A stretch of DNA of 64,000 bases from Diaphorobacter aerolatus (GTDB lineage: Bacteria; Pseudomonadota; Gammaproteobacteria; Burkholderiales; Burkholderiaceae_C): the NCBI RefSeq assembly GCF_014489535.1, contig NZ_CP060783.1:186001-250000 (forward strand), in the 5' to 3' direction. The notes beneath the pieces were generated by a model. The model saw nothing but the letters and a program-made list of their open reading frames with translations. It searched no databases and was not told the origin of the DNA. A program made the position numbers and the translations under genes. Below are positions 16,862-26,502 of this stretch, in pieces. Position 1 is the first letter of the stretch. Every line of letters starts with the position of its first letter.

Positions 16862-17302
16862 ATGTTTTCCAATATTCTGATCCCGGTCGATGGTTCCACA
16901 ACGGCTTTGAGCGCGGTTTCCAAAGCCGCTGGCCTGGCAAAGACCTACGGCAGCACGGTGACGGTGCTCTATGTCATCGATCCCTATCCCTTTACCGGCG
17001 TGGGCGCTGATTTTGCCTATGGCCAGTCGCAGTATTTGACGGCAGCGAGCGCCGAAGCCAATTCCGCGCTGGATGCCGCGAGCAAGGCGTTGGTGGAAGC
17101 GGGCGTTGAAAAAGTGGTCACCAAGATGGGCGAGGGCCACGCCATTCACGAGGGCATTCATCGCGCAGCCAAGGAGGTTGGCGCCGATCTGATCGTCATG
17201 GGCTCGCATGGCCGCAAGGGTCTGGAAAAGCTGGTGCTGGGTAGCGTCACTCAGCGTGTGCTCGGTATCTCCGAGATTCCGGTGCTCGTGGTGCGCGACT
17301 GA
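16862..17302 (+). CDS. Universal stress protein, UspA family
   Basis: A 146-residue single-domain UspA-type protein. MFSNILIPVDGSTTALSAVS carries the first beta strand and Asp of the nucleotide fold, and the C-terminal ATP-binding motif is MGSHGRKGLEKLVLGSVTQ (G-x2-G-x9-G-S). The presence of this motif indicates the ATP-binding UspFG-like class rather than UspA proper. The start is preceded by CAGGAGAG. Roles range over survival of stress, growth arrest and low oxygen. It is monocistronic, with its own terminator. Confidence 0.92.
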   Translation: MFSNILIPVDGSTTALSAVSKAAGLAKTYGSTVTVLYVIDPYPFTGVGADFAYGQSQYLTAASAEANSALDAASKALVEAGVEKVVTKMGEGHAIHEGIHRAAKEVGADLIVMGSHGRKGLEKLVLGSVTQRVLGISEIPVLVVRD

Positions 17303-17341
17303 TAGGGCCGCAGGGTGGCTCGCTTGCCACATGAAAACTGC

Positions 17342-17367
17342 AACGGCCCTTTCACGGGCCGTTTTTC
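17342..17367 (+). terminator. Intrinsic terminator after the universal stress protein gene
   Basis: AACGGCCC at 17342-17349 pairs with GGGCCGTT at 17356-17363, followed by a T-rich run (TTTTTCTTT). It is 40 bases past the stop and lies between convergent genes. Confidence 0.85.
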
Positions 17368-17388
17368 TTTGATCGAGTGCGCGCCTTC

Positions 17389-17901
17389 CTATCCACCGAA
17401 CAGGCGCGAGATCCAGCCCTTTTTCTTGTGGCGCTGCTCCAGTTCCCGTAGCACCTCGGCCTTGATGCGGGTTACTTCGGCCGACGGTCCGCTTGCCTGG
17501 GCCATGCGCAGATAGGTCTTTGCCGCATCCACGTAGCCATGGTCCTCGTTGCGGATGTGGTTGAACAGCCAGCGGGAGAGCATCGAGTGAAGTTCTGCCG
17601 TGACGTCCTCACCCGAATCGAATCGCGACTGCATCTCGGCTACGCGCCGGGTGAACAGCTCGTGCACCTTCTTGTGCGGACCTGCGAACATGTAGCCCGC
17701 ATTTTCGATCAGCGCTTCTTCAAACACGAAGTGGGAGAGGGTGTAGTCCACCATTTCGCTGATCACGTTGCCGAGTTCCTCGCGGTCGTGTGTCGCTCTC
17801 ACTTCATGCAGTTTGTTGATGTATTCGACGATACGACGATGCTGCCTGTCGATTTCGTCAATGCCAGTATCCAGTTCTGGCAACCAAACCAGCAAGGCCA
17901 T
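17389..17901 (-). CDS. Bacteriohemerythrin
   Basis: A 170-residue hemerythrin-domain protein with a non-heme di-iron site that binds O2 (sensing, storage or detoxification). Ligand motifs are present in order: DEIDRQHRRIVEYINKLHE, HFVFEEALIENAGY (H-x3-E), GPHKKVHELF (H-x4-H) and WLFNHIRNEDHGYVD. ATG 17901 is chosen because GGAGAAG lies 6 bases upstream; an in-frame ATG at 17919 is less well placed. After the hemerythrin fold comes a C-terminal extension of about 40 residues with basic RHKKKGWISRLFGG, which may contact the membrane or a partner. It is monocistronic, convergent with the stress protein gene. Confidence 0.9.
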   Translation of the reverse strand: MALLVWLPELDTGIDEIDRQHRRIVEYINKLHEVRATHDREELGNVISEMVDYTLSHFVFEEALIENAGYMFAGPHKKVHELFTRRVAEMQSRFDSGEDVTAELHSMLSRWLFNHIRNEDHGYVDAAKTYLRMAQASGPSAEVTRIKAEVLRELEQRHKKKGWISRLFGG

Positions 17902-18044
17902 GTACTTCTCCAATGTCAATGTGTGAAGAAGTATCTTTTGTCATGATGCTGTACATCCTGATGTAAGTCATGACTGCCGGGAAGACGAGAGGGTTCGCTG
18001 AGTGAAATTTCCTACGTCACTCTTTGGTTCGATAGCAATAAAAA

Positions 18045-18074
18045 ACAACCGCGCGAGGAGCTGCGCGCGGTTGT
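18045..18074 (-). terminator. Intrinsic terminator of the Bug-type gene
   Basis: ACAACCGCGCG at 18045-18055 pairs with CGCGCGGTTGT at 18064-18074; on the minus strand the stem is followed by six T. It lies just past the stop of the Bug-type binding protein. Confidence 0.88.
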
Positions 18075-18087
18075 GGATGTGTGAGGC

Positions 18088-19086
18088 TTATTCGATCTTC
18101 ACGCCCGATGCCTCGACGATGCCCTTCCATTGCGTATATTCGGAATTCAACTGCTTGCCGAAATCCGCAGGCGACATGGCGAGAGGCTCCGCGCCCTGTG
18201 CGTGGATGGCCGCCTTCAATTCAGGAGTGGCGAGGAGCTTGTTGATTTCGGTGTTGAGCGTGGTCACCACATTGGCGGGCGTGCCGGCCGGTGCCATCAC
18301 GCCATACCAGGTGCTCACATCGAAGCCCTTGTAGCCGGATTCCGCAACCGTTGGCACGTCGGGCAGCGAGGAACTGCGCTTGGCCGAGGTGACCGCGAGT
18401 GGGCGCAGCTTGCCTGACTGGATCTGTCCCATGGCCGACGGAACCGACGAAACCAGCAGATCGACGTTGCCCGCGAGTGCGTCCATCATCGCGGGATTGG
18501 AGCCCTTGTACGGCACGTGGCTCAGCTTGATGCCTGCCGCCTTTTCAAAGAGGTCGCCGGCCAGATGGATCGAGGTGCCGTTGCCGGGCGAACCATAGGT
18601 CACCGCGCCCGGATTGGCCTTGGCGGCGGCGACCACGTCGGCAAGCGTCTTGTATTTGGAGTTTGCCGACGTCGCGATGATCACCGGCGTATAGGCCACG
18701 TGCGCGACGGCGGTCAGGTCTTTCGTGGGATTCCAGGGCAGGTTCTTGTACAGCCATGGACCGATGACCAGATTGTCCTTCTGGCCCATCACGATGTCGT
18801 AGCCTGTGGGTTGGGCCTTGGCGACTTCGCCGATGCCGATGGTGCCGCCAGCGCCGGGCTTGTTGTCGGCCACCACCGTCCACTTGTTGGTCTTGCTGAG
18901 TTCGTTGGCGATCAGGCGCGCCAGAATGTCCGTGCCGCCGCCCGGAGGAAAGGGAATCACGAGACGCACGGGCTTGGTGGGATAGCTGGCCGCCGGGGCG
19001 TTCTGGGCGTGGGCCATGCCGCCAACGGCGAGTGCGAGATAGGCGGCAACGGCCGTGGTTGTTGTGAATGTGCGGCGCATCATCAT
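18088..19086 (-). CDS. Bug-family (tripartite tricarboxylate) substrate-binding protein
   Basis: A 332-residue periplasmic binding protein of the Bug/TctC family. Three successive ATG codons (19086, 19083, 19080) precede a signal peptide (RRTFTTTTAVAAYLALAVGG, cleaved after AHAQ). The mature start YPTKPVRLVIPFPPGGGTDI is the family signature; DNKPGAGGTIGIGEVAKAQP and TYGSPGNGTSIHLAGDLFEK are further Bug motifs. Such proteins bind carboxylates or aromatic acids with two bridging waters. No TctA/TctB membrane subunits are in the window, as is usual for the many orphan Bug genes of Comamonadaceae and Bordetella. AGGAGAG precedes the first ATG. The ligand is unknown. Confidence 0.92.
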   Translation of the reverse strand: MMMRRTFTTTTAVAAYLALAVGGMAHAQNAPAASYPTKPVRLVIPFPPGGGTDILARLIANELSKTNKWTVVADNKPGAGGTIGIGEVAKAQPTGYDIVMGQKDNLVIGPWLYKNLPWNPTKDLTAVAHVAYTPVIIATSANSKYKTLADVVAAAKANPGAVTYGSPGNGTSIHLAGDLFEKAAGIKLSHVPYKGSNPAMMDALAGNVDLLVSSVPSAMGQIQSGKLRPLAVTSAKRSSSLPDVPTVAESGYKGFDVSTWYGVMAPAGTPANVVTTLNTEINKLLATPELKAAIHAQGAEPLAMSPADFGKQLNSEYTQWKGIVEASGVKIE

Positions 19087-19112
19087 GATGTGAAAGTCTC
19101 TCCTGCGAATGG

Positions 19113-19146
19113 AAAAAGGCCCCGTCTGGAAAACCAGTGGGGCCTT
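19113..19146 (-). terminator. Intrinsic terminator after the thiolase gene
   Basis: AAGGCCCC at 19116-19123 pairs with GGGGCCTT at 19139-19146; on the minus strand the stem is followed by a T-run. It separates the thiolase gene from the Bug-type gene. Confidence 0.82.
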
Positions 19147-19221
19147 GTTTGGGGACACCAGCGTCGATATTACCGTGTGTCCGGTGGCTGGCGTACTCGT
19201 GCTATCCAGAGGTTGGCCAAA

Positions 19222-20405
19222 TCACATGCGCTCGAAAATCGCCGCGATGCCTTGTCCGCCGCCAATGCACATGGTCACGAGCGCGTACTTGCCCTTGATG
19301 CGTTCGAGTTCGTGCAGCGCCTTCACGGTGATCACGGCACCGGTTGCGCCAATCGGGTGTCCGAGCGAGATGCCGGAGCCGTTCGGGTTCACCTTGGCCG
19401 GGTCCAGGCCCAGATCGCGCGTCACGGCGCAGGCCTGTGCGGCGAAGGCTTCATTGGCTTCCACCACATCCAGATCGTTGATCGTGAGACCCGCCTTTTC
19501 CAGTGCCAGCTTGGTCGCTGGTACCGGGCCGATGCCCATGAACTTGGGATCCACGCCGGCATGCGCATAGGCCACGAGGCGCGCCATCGGCTTGAGGCCG
19601 CGCGCCTGCGCGGTTTTGGAATCCATCAGTACCACGGCGGCGGCTGCGTCGTTGATGCCCGAGGCATTGCCCGCGGTGACCGTGCCATTTTCCTTCTGGA
19701 ACACCGCCTTGAGCTTGGCGAAGTCGGCGGCGGTCGCGCCCGCGCGGAAGTGTTCGTCGGTCACGTAGTCGACGTCACCCTTCTTGGACTTGAGCGTGAC
19801 GGGCACGATCTGGTCCTTGAAGTAACCGGCCGCGGTCGCGCGCTCGGCGCGGTTGTGGCTTTCGACGGCCAGCGCGTCCTGCTCTTCGCGCGTGATGCCC
19901 CACTTGGCGGCGATGTTCTCCGCGGTCACGCCCATGTGGATGTTGTGGAACGGATCGTGCAGCGCGCCGATCATCATGTCGATCATCTTGAAGTCGCCCA
20001 TGCGAGCGCCCCAGCGGCTGGTGAGCGAGGCATAGGGCGCGCGGCTCATGTTCTCGGCACCGGCTCCGATGGCGATGTCGGCATCGCCAAGCAGGATCGA
20101 CTGGCTCGCGTTCACGATGGCCTGCAGGCCCGAGCCGCAGAGGCGGTTCACGTTGTATGCGGGGTGCCTTCGCCGCAGCCGCCGTTGATGGCCGCCACGC
20201 GCGAGAGGTACATGTCCTTGGGTTCGGTGTTCACCACATGGCCGAACACCACGTGGCCCACGTCCTTGCCATCCACCTTCGCGCGCGCCAGCGACTCACG
20301 AACCACCGTGGCGCCCAACTCCGTCGGCGGAACATCCTTGAGGCTGCCGCCGAAGGTACCAATGGCGGTGCGTACGGCGCTGACTACAACTACTTCACGG
20401 GACAT
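19222..20405 (-). CDS. Acetyl-CoA C-acetyltransferase (thiolase, frameshifted)
   Basis: A 394-residue biosynthetic-type thiolase (PhaA/AtoB-like) that condenses or splits acetyl-CoA and 3-oxoacyl-CoA. It begins at ATG 20405 with MSREVVVVSAVRTAIGTFGG. The acylated cysteine is Cys90 in NRLCGSGLQAIVNASQSI; the second-site residues are in GISLGHPIGATGAV and MCIGGGQGIAAIFE. The frame breaks at GGGG 20161-20164 (C-run on the coding strand); one added base gives GCGEGTPAYNVNRLCGSG. It ends in its own terminator. The SDR gene lies upstream on the same strand. Roles in polyhydroxybutyrate synthesis or ketone-body use are both possible, and the 3-oxoacid CoA-transferase at 54336-55684 would supply substrate. 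Confidence 0.92.
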
Positions 20406-20496
20406 GCGGATCTCCTGTCTGATTGGATGAGTAAGGTTTCGACTTTCAACTCAGCCAGCGCACCCCGATGCGTGTGCATATTGCGGAAATGCGCGG

Positions 20497-21294
20497 CTAC
20501 GTATTCGAATACGTATTGTGCATCGCAGCAATTGGGTTGTCGCGCACATCCGCGACAGGGTTTTCCCCATAATCGGCGCGACGCAGATAGGCGAGAACGC
20601 GCGCCGCGGCTTCGGCCGGGGAAGAGAGTCGCTCGTCTTGCTTGAGGGCCTTGAAACTGCCGATGTCGGGAAAATCCCCCGGGTTGGCACCGCGCAACTG
20701 ACCCTGCATGTCCGTATCAATCACGCCTGGGGCAAGCGAGCACAGGCTGGCTCCGTCAGGTTTGAGGGCTTCTTCGAGTGCCACGCAGGACGTGAACAGG
20801 TCCAGACCGGCCTTGGCCGCGCAATAGGCCGCCTGCGACCCCATGGGTCGGCGACCGAGGCCCGAAGAGATGTTCAGCACCTTGCGTTCGCCGGGCCAGC
20901 CATCGGTGGCGGCGAGAAAGGCCCCGGTCAGTGCCATCGGTGCCTCGAGACCCACACGCATCGCGTTCTGCAGATCGTCGGCACTGATCTGGCCAATCGG
21001 GGCGATGCGCGGAATCACGCCCGCGTTGTTGATCAGCGTGACACTCGCCCAGTCACCGGCCGTCAGCGAGTTCAGCAGCGTAGTCAGCCGTGCGGCGGCT
21101 TCCGCGCTGTTCGACAGGTCTTGCTCCCATTGCTGAAGCTGGTCTTCGCTGGCCGCCGCAGCGGCGAGTGCTTCGCTGGTCTTGCGTGCAATGCTGATCA
21201 GCACATGGCCTTCGCCCAGCAACTGCTGGCCCATGGCGAGCCCCATGCCGCGCGATCCGCCCGTAAGAATGGTGAGATGTTGGTTCTTGCTCAT
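20497..21294 (-). CDS. Short-chain dehydrogenase/reductase (benzil reductase-like)
   Basis: A 265-residue classical SDR oxidoreductase. The cofactor motif LTGGSRGMGLAMGQQLL (TGxxxGxG) is at residues 10-26, NNAGV follows near residue 90, and the catalytic Ser-Tyr-Lys set is in VLNISSGLGRRP and AAYCAAKAG. PGVIDTDMQGQL after the active site is normal for the family and resembles the yeast/Bacillus benzil-reductase subgroup. The start is ATG 21294. It lies between livF and the thiolase gene on the same strand, 38 bases downstream of livF, so it may be read through from the liv operon. The substrate is not known. Confidence 0.87.
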   Translation of the reverse strand: MSKNQHLTILTGGSRGMGLAMGQQLLGEGHVLISIARKTSEALAAAAASEDQLQQWEQDLSNSAEAAARLTTLLNSLTAGDWASVTLINNAGVIPRIAPIGQISADDLQNAMRVGLEAPMALTGAFLAATDGWPGERKVLNISSGLGRRPMGSQAAYCAAKAGLDLFTSCVALEEALKPDGASLCSLAPGVIDTDMQGQLRGANPGDFPDIGSFKALKQDERLSSPAEAAARVLAYLRRADYGENPVADVRDNPIAAMHNTYSNT

Positions 21295-21332
21295 GCGCCC
21301 ATCTTACGGGGAAAGATTCGCGCGGAGGATCC

Positions 21333-22049
21333 CTACGCGCCCAGATATGCCTTTCGCACGTCGGCATTGGTCAGCAGCGCCTGCCCGGAATCCTCGAGCA
21401 CCACCTTGCCTGTTTCCAGCACATAGCCGCGATCCGCGATCTGCAACGCGCGATTGGCATTCTGCTCGACCAGAAACACCGTCACGCCGTTCGCACGGAT
21501 GGTCTGGATGATCTCGAAGATCTGGGCAATGATCAGCGGAGCGAGGCCGAGCGTGGGTTCATCGAGCAGCAGCAGGCGCGGCTTGCTCATGAGCGCGCGC
21601 CCGATGGCCAGCATCTGCTGTTCGCCGCCGGACATCGTGCCCGAGCGCTGACCCGAGCGCTCACGCAGTCGCGGAAACAGTTTGAAGACGTGCTCGATGC
21701 CGTCGGCGATTTCCGGCTTGCTCAGGAAGAAGCCGCCCATCTTGAGGTTTTCCTCGACCGTCAGGTCCTTGAAGACACGGCGGCCTTCCGGCGAGATGGC
21801 AATGCCGCGGCGCATGATGTGGTGAGTGGACATCTGCGTGATGTCCTCGCCCTCGAACAAGATCTTGCCGCTGCTTGCGCGCGGGTTGCCGCAGACGGTC
21901 ATGAGCAGCGAGGTCTTGCCCGCGCCGTTGCTGCCGATCAACGTGACGATTTCGCCTTGATTGACGTGCAGGCTGACATGGTTGACCGCGCAGATCGCGC
22001 CGTAGTGGGTGGAAACCTGTTCCAGTTGCAACATGTGTTTGGCGCTCAT
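21333..22049 (-). CDS. livF: Branched-chain amino-acid ABC transporter ATPase LivF
   Basis: A 238-residue ABC ATPase. Walker A is GSNGAGKTSLL, the signature is MSGGEQQMLAIGRAL and Walker B is LLLLDEPTLGLAP; ISPEGRRVFKDLTVEENLKM is characteristic of LivF. It pairs with LivG to power uptake of Leu, Ile and Val (or related ligands) through LivHM. The start ATG 22049 lies one base after the livG stop, so translation is coupled. It is the last core gene of the livKHMGF operon. Confidence 0.95.
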   Translation of the reverse strand: MSAKHMLQLEQVSTHYGAICAVNHVSLHVNQGEIVTLIGSNGAGKTSLLMTVCGNPRASSGKILFEGEDITQMSTHHIMRRGIAISPEGRRVFKDLTVEENLKMGGFFLSKPEIADGIEHVFKLFPRLRERSGQRSGTMSGGEQQMLAIGRALMSKPRLLLLDEPTLGLAPLIIAQIFEIIQTIRANGVTVFLVEQNANRALQIADRGYVLETGKVVLEDSGQALLTNADVRKAYLGA

Positions 22050-22050
22050 C

Positions 22051-22815
22051 TCAGGCCTCTCCCAGATAGGCCTTGATGACCCGCTCGTTGCTTCGCACCT
22101 CTTCGGGCGTTCCCATGGCGATAGGGCGGCCGTATTCCATGCACAGAATGCGCTCGGACACGCCCATCACCAGACCCATGTCGTGTTCGATCAGCAGCAC
22201 GGTCACGCCGAATTCGGTGCGCAGGCGCTCGATCAACTGCTGCAGCTCGACCTTTTCCTGCGGATTGAGACCGGCCGCGGGCTCGTCGAGCATCAACAGC
22301 TTGGGCTGGGTGATCATGCAGCGCGCGATTTCAAGCCGGCGCTGGTGACCGTATGCGAGATTGCCCGCTTCGCGATTGGCAAAGGCCTCGATGCCCATGA
22401 AGCGCAGCCATTTCATTGCGTTCTCGATGGCGGCTGCTTCGCTGGCCCGGTAGTTCCTGGTGTTGAACAGACCGCCGAGTACCGACTTGCTGGTGCGGCT
22501 GTGTTGCGCCACCAGCAGGTTCTCCAGTGCGGTCATGCTCTTGAAGAGCCGCACGTTCTGGAAGGTGCGCACGACGCCGCGCTGCGCGACGCTGTGGCTG
22601 CCGAGTCCGGCAATCGACTGGCCCTCCAGCGTGATCACGCCGGTCGTGGGTTTGTAGAAACCGCTGATGCAGTTGAACACCGTGGTCTTGCCAGCGCCGT
22701 TCGGGCCGATGATGGCGAAGATTTCCCCGGGCTTGATCGACATTTCCACGCCATCGACGGCCAGAAGGCCGCCGAAGCGCATGCTCAGGTCCCTGACTTC
22801 GAGTAGATGGCTCAT
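22051..22815 (-). CDS. livG: Branched-chain amino-acid ABC transporter ATPase LivG
   Basis: A 254-residue ABC ATPase. Walker A is [36 protein letters not shown] is the LivG segment, and [16 protein letters not shown] and [13 protein letters not shown] are signature and Walker B. LivG and LivF form the ATPase heterodimer. The signature [10 protein letters not shown] has Tyr-Gly-His in place of the usual Ser-Gly-Gly, normal for LivG. The start ATG overlaps the livM stop by four bases. Confidence 0.95.
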   Translation of the reverse strand: MSHLLEVRDLSMRFGGLLAVDGVEMSIKPGEIFAIIGPNGAGKTTVFNCISGFYKPTTGVITLEGQSIAGLGSHSVAQRGVVRTFQNVRLFKSMTALENLLVAQHSRTSKSVLGGLFNTRNYRASEAAAIENAMKWLRFMGIEAFANREAGNLAYGHQRRLEIARCMITQPKLLMLDEPAAGLNPQEKVELQQLIERLRTEFGVTVLLIEHDMGLVMGVSERILCMEYGRPIAMGTPEEVRSNERVIKAYLGEA

Positions 22816-24080
22816 GCGTGCGCTCCATCCTTGTGGTTGCCGGTGGACGAGGGAACCTCCACATGGTGGCGCTTCATCGGCAGCAGGCCCTGAGGGCGCC
22901 AGATCATCATCAGAATCATCACCAGACCAAAAATCAGCATGCGGTATTCGGAAAATTCACGTGCCAGTTCGGGCAGCACGGTGATCAGAATCGCCGCAAT
23001 GATCACGCCCAGTTGCGAACCCATGCCGCCCAGCACCACGATGGCGAGAATCAGCGCCGATTCGATGAAGGTGAAGGATTCGGGATTCACGATGCCCTGG
23101 CGCGCCGCGAAGAATGCACCGCCAAAGCCCGCAAACATGGCGCCGAGCGTGAAAGCCGAGAGCTTGATCTTCGTGGGGCTCAGGCCGAGCGAACGGCAGG
23201 CGATCTCGTCTTCTCGCAGCGCCTCCCACGCCCGGCCAATCGGCATGCGGATCAGCCGGTTGCTGACGCACAGCGTGACGACGGCAAGCAGCAGCGCCAT
23301 CAGATACAGGAAGATCACCATGTGCATGGTGCTGAACTCGATGTTGAAGAACTGCGCGAACGTCGTGCCGCCTTCGGTGGTTGGCGAACGCGTGAGCGGC
23401 AGGCCGAAGAAGGTCGGCTTGGGAATGCTCGAGATGCCATCCGGGCCGCCGGTCCATTGGTTCAGGTTCACCAGCAGCAGGCGTGTGATCTCGCCGAAGC
23501 CCAGCGTCACGATGGCCAGATAGTCGCCGCGCAGTCGCAGCACCGGAAAGCCCAGCAAGAACCCGAACAGCGCCGAGACGCAACCGGCCAGCGGCAGAGC
23601 CTCCCAGAAGCTCCAGCCTGCCCAGTGATAGAGCAGGGCGTAGGTATAGGCACCCACGGCATAGAAACCCACAAAACCCAGATCGAGCAGGCCGGCAAAG
23701 CCCACGACGATATTCAGACCCAGGCCGAGCATCACGTAGATCATGGCCAGCGTGGCGATGTCCACGGCGTTGCGTCCTGCGAAGAACGGCCACGAAATGG
23801 CGATCAGCGCGACCACCAGGATCACCGCCGGGCGGCTCCTGGCAGACAGGCTGGGCAGCGCGGGCATCGAAAAGCCCTTGACCGCGGTCTTGATGGCGGG
23901 GCGCAGCAACTGCCACACGAAGACGATCACGCAGCCCCAGATCACGTAGTTCCATTGCGGCACGAGATAGGTGCGAATGCCGGCGCGCTCCAGGTGCAGC
24001 CCGAAGATCGGGATGATCAGCAGCGCGGCAATGACGGTGGCAAACAGGGCCGGGCCGAGTTGAGAGCGGATCTTGTTCAT
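22812..24080 (-). CDS. livM: Branched-chain amino-acid ABC transporter permease LivM
   Basis: A 422-residue inner-membrane permease with about ten helices. The conserved family core is [20 protein letters not shown], followed by [20 protein letters not shown]. The EAA-like loop contacting the ATPases is in [20 protein letters not shown]. The N-terminal extension of about 100 residues before the core is typical of LivM. ATG 24080 overlaps the livH stop by one base; GTG 24083 is an alternative. The C-terminus GNHKDGAHA is hydrophilic and cytoplasmic. Confidence 0.95.
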   Translation of the reverse strand: MNKIRSQLGPALFATVIAALLIIPIFGLHLERAGIRTYLVPQWNYVIWGCVIVFVWQLLRPAIKTAVKGFSMPALPSLSARSRPAVILVVALIAISWPFFAGRNAVDIATLAMIYVMLGLGLNIVVGFAGLLDLGFVGFYAVGAYTYALLYHWAGWSFWEALPLAGCVSALFGFLLGFPVLRLRGDYLAIVTLGFGEITRLLLVNLNQWTGGPDGISSIPKPTFFGLPLTRSPTTEGGTTFAQFFNIEFSTMHMVIFLYLMALLLAVVTLCVSNRLIRMPIGRAWEALREDEIACRSLGLSPTKIKLSAFTLGAMFAGFGGAFFAARQGIVNPESFTFIESALILAIVVLGGMGSQLGVIIAAILITVLPELAREFSEYRMLIFGLVMILMMIWRPQGLLPMKRHHVEVPSSTGNHKDGAHA

Positions 24081-25003
24081 CACACCTTCTCCACTTCAGG
24101 TTTGCCAAGCAGGCCGGTCGGGCGGAACAGCAGGATCAGCACCAGCAGGCCAAAGGCCACGATGTCCTTGTATTCTGAGGAAATGTAGGCAGCGGCGAAG
24201 GTCTCCGCGACGCCGAGCACCACGCCGCCGAGCATGGCACCCGGAATGCTGCCGATGCCGCCGAGCACCGCTGCTGTGAACGCCTTGATGCCTGCAATGA
24301 AACCGATGAACGGGTTCAGCTTGCCGACGGCCAGCGCGATCAGCACGCCGCCGACGGCGGCCAGCACGGCTCCAAGAATGAAGGTGAACGAGACGACACG
24401 GTTGGTGTCGATTCCAAGCAGGTTGGCCATGTGCATGTCCTGCGCGCAGGCACGCGAGGCGCGACCCATGCGGGAGTGCTTGATGTAGAGCGTGAGCGCA
24501 ATCATCAGCGCCACGGCCACCACGATGATCAGGATACGGGCGTAGGGAATGAACACCTCGAAGTTGCCGAGGTGAAACGTGAACGCTCCGGGCAGTAGCG
24601 CTGGCACGGCCATGTCGCGCGCACCCTGGCCGAGGGCAACCCAGTTCTGGAGAAAGATCGACATACCGATCGCGGAGATCAGCGCCACGAGACGCGGACT
24701 GCTGCGCAGCGGCTTGTAGGCGACCTGCTCGACGGCGAAGCCGTAAACCCCGGTGATCACCACGGCCACCACGAGCATGAGGGCGATGATGAACCAGATC
24801 GGCAGACCACTGGTGGTACCAACGGCGGACAGCGTGACCAAGCCCACATAGGCGCCGATCATGTAGATGTCGCCGTGGGCGAAATTAATCATCCCGATGA
24901 TGCCGTAGACCATGGTGTAGCCGATGGCGATCAGGGCGTAGATGGCTCCGAGGGAGAGCCCGTTGAATAGCTGTTGTATCAGCTGCGGCAATAAGTCAGA
25001 CAT
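24080..25003 (-). CDS. livH: Branched-chain amino-acid ABC transporter permease LivH
   Basis: A 307-residue permease with about eight helices. It starts [20 protein letters not shown] and shows [20 protein letters not shown], the classic LivH signature. [20 protein letters not shown] contains the cytoplasmic coupling loop. ATG 25003 is preferred to the in-frame GTG at 25018 because family members begin near this point. Upstream lies a strong hairpin that may tune expression relative to livK. Confidence 0.95.
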   Translation of the reverse strand: MSDLLPQLIQQLFNGLSLGAIYALIAIGYTMVYGIIGMINFAHGDIYMIGAYVGLVTLSAVGTTSGLPIWFIIALMLVVAVVITGVYGFAVEQVAYKPLRSSPRLVALISAIGMSIFLQNWVALGQGARDMAVPALLPGAFTFHLGNFEVFIPYARILIIVVAVALMIALTLYIKHSRMGRASRACAQDMHMANLLGIDTNRVVSFTFILGAVLAAVGGVLIALAVGKLNPFIGFIAGIKAFTAAVLGGIGSIPGAMLGGVVLGVAETFAAAYISSEYKDIVAFGLLVLILLFRPTGLLGKPEVEKV

Positions 25004-25120
25004 TGCTTGGTCGTCCACTTTGGAGGCTGGTGCGGTTGATCTTGCACGGCCCCTGTGCGCTTGTCATCGGGAAAGCACCCGTTGGCAGGGCGTCCGATTC
25101 GCTGGCACTAGTTAAACGAA

Positions 25121-25165
25121 CGGGGCAGGTACGTCGCAAATCCGGTCTGCGAACGTCCTGCCCCG
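25121..25165 (-). promoter_or_regulatory. Long hairpin between livK and livH
   Basis: CGGGGCAGG at 25121-25129 pairs with CCTGCCCCG at 25157-25165, and inner TCGCA pairs with TGCGA, giving a nearly continuous stem. Only a short weak T stretch follows on the minus strand (GTTCGTTT). This is the usual position for a stem that protects the highly expressed binding-protein message or partly terminates before the permease genes. Confidence 0.6.
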
Positions 25166-25183
25166 AAGGGAGAGCATCAGGGG

Positions 25184-26308
25184 TTACTTGACTGCGGGAG
25201 TCTTGGAGCCGTCCTTGTGCCACTGGAACACCTGGAAGTCGAAGGACTTCAGGTCGCCTTGCTTGTTCCAGGAGATCGGGCCGATCACGGTATCCACCGA
25301 GTTGGCGTGCAGCCAGTCGGCGACCTTGGCCGGGTTGTCACCAGCGGCCTTGATCGCCGCGATCAGCGATTGTGCAGCAGCGAACGATGTCAGCTGGAAC
25401 GCGCCCGAAGGATTGCGCTTGGCGTCCTTGAACGCCTTCACAACGGCAGCGTTCTTGGGGTTGGCGGAGAAGTCGGCCGGCAGCGTCACCAGCATGCCTT
25501 CCACGGCGGCACCGGCAATGGCGTTCACTTCAGGATTGCCAACACCCTCGGGGCCCATCATCTTGACCTTCAGGCCCTGCTCGGCGGCCTGGCGCAGCAG
25601 CAGGCCCATTTCGGGGTGGTAGCCGCCGAAGTACACGAAGTCCACACCGGCGCTCTTGAGCTTGGTGATGACGGCCGAGTAGTCGGAATCGCCCGCGTTG
25701 ATGCCTTCAAACAATGCAACTTCGATCTTGGCCTTCTTCAGGTCGTCCCGCACGGCGGTGGCGATGCCCTGACCATAGGACTGCTTGTCGTGCAGCACGG
25801 CAACCTTCTTGGGCTTGGCCTGCTCGATGATGAACTTGGCTGCCGAAGGGCCTTGCTGGTCGTCGCGGCCAATGGTGCGGAACACGAAGTGATAGTTCTT
25901 GCCGTCGGTCAGCGCGGGAGACGTTGCGGAGGGAGTCGCCACAACCACGCCTTCGTTGTTGTAGATGGGAGCGGCGGCGATGGAGGCGCCGGAGCAGACC
26001 GGGCCGATCACGTAGCCGATCTTGCTGTTGACCACGCGGTTGGCGGCGACCGGGCCTTGCTTGGGTTCGCAGGCGTCGTCCACGGCCACGAGTTCGATCT
26101 TCTTGCCATTGATGCCACCGGCCGCATTGGTCATCTCGACCGCCGTCGTAGCACCTTCCTTGACCATGTCACCGTATTGGGTCAGCGCACCAGTCGTTGG
26201 GATCACCAGTGCGATCTTGATCTGCGCTTGAGCTGCGGTACCGATGAATGCTGCACCAGCCACTCCCAGGGCTGCGATCAACGTACGCACACGGAAGGTC
26301 GTTTGCAT
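25184..26308 (-). CDS. livK: Branched-chain amino-acid ABC transporter substrate-binding protein LivK-type
   Basis: A 374-residue periplasmic binding protein with a signal peptide (VRTLIAALGVAGAAFIGTAA, cleaved after AQAQ) and mature start IKIALVIPTTGALTQYGDMV. Ligand-pocket segments are GPVCSGASIAAAPIYNNEGV and SATSPALTDGKNYHFVFRTI. ATG 26308 follows AGGAA with 6-base spacing; an in-frame ATG at 26323 is a less likely start. It is first in the operon livK-livH-livM-livG-livF. The ligand is predicted as Leu/Ile/Val by family, though related systems in Comamonadaceae also carry amides and aromatic acids. Confidence 0.94.
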   Translation of the reverse strand: MQTTFRVRTLIAALGVAGAAFIGTAAQAQIKIALVIPTTGALTQYGDMVKEGATTAVEMTNAAGGINGKKIELVAVDDACEPKQGPVAANRVVNSKIGYVIGPVCSGASIAAAPIYNNEGVVVATPSATSPALTDGKNYHFVFRTIGRDDQQGPSAAKFIIEQAKPKKVAVLHDKQSYGQGIATAVRDDLKKAKIEVALFEGINAGDSDYSAVITKLKSAGVDFVYFGGYHPEMGLLLRQAAEQGLKVKMMGPEGVGNPEVNAIAGAAVEGMLVTLPADFSANPKNAAVVKAFKDAKRNPSGAFQLTSFAAAQSLIAAIKAAGDNPAKVADWLHANSVDTVIGPISWNKQGDLKSFDFQVFQWHKDGSKTPAVK

Positions 26309-26502
26309 AGCTATTCCTATCACTATTAGTTACGAGTAAGTAAATTTGTATGCAGTCGTGCGCTCCCTTTTGGGGAGTGCAATCCGGCAAGTCGCCCAGC
26401 TTATCGAGGGGAGTTGGCCTCACAACGGGGAATACCCTAGGGAGGTGTGCATCAGCAAATGGTGATTATCTACCGTACAGAGTCGGGTTGATTTGACGCA
26501 AT

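Noticed and set aside
18517..20430. A 637-codon open frame on the plus strand across the Bug and thiolase genes
   Set aside because: It runs antisense over the Bug-type gene, an intrinsic terminator and the thiolase gene, all with clear homology on the minus strand.
22818..24188. A 456-codon open frame opposite livM
   Set aside because: LivM on the minus strand has strong membrane-permease features; the opposite frame is charged and low in complexity.
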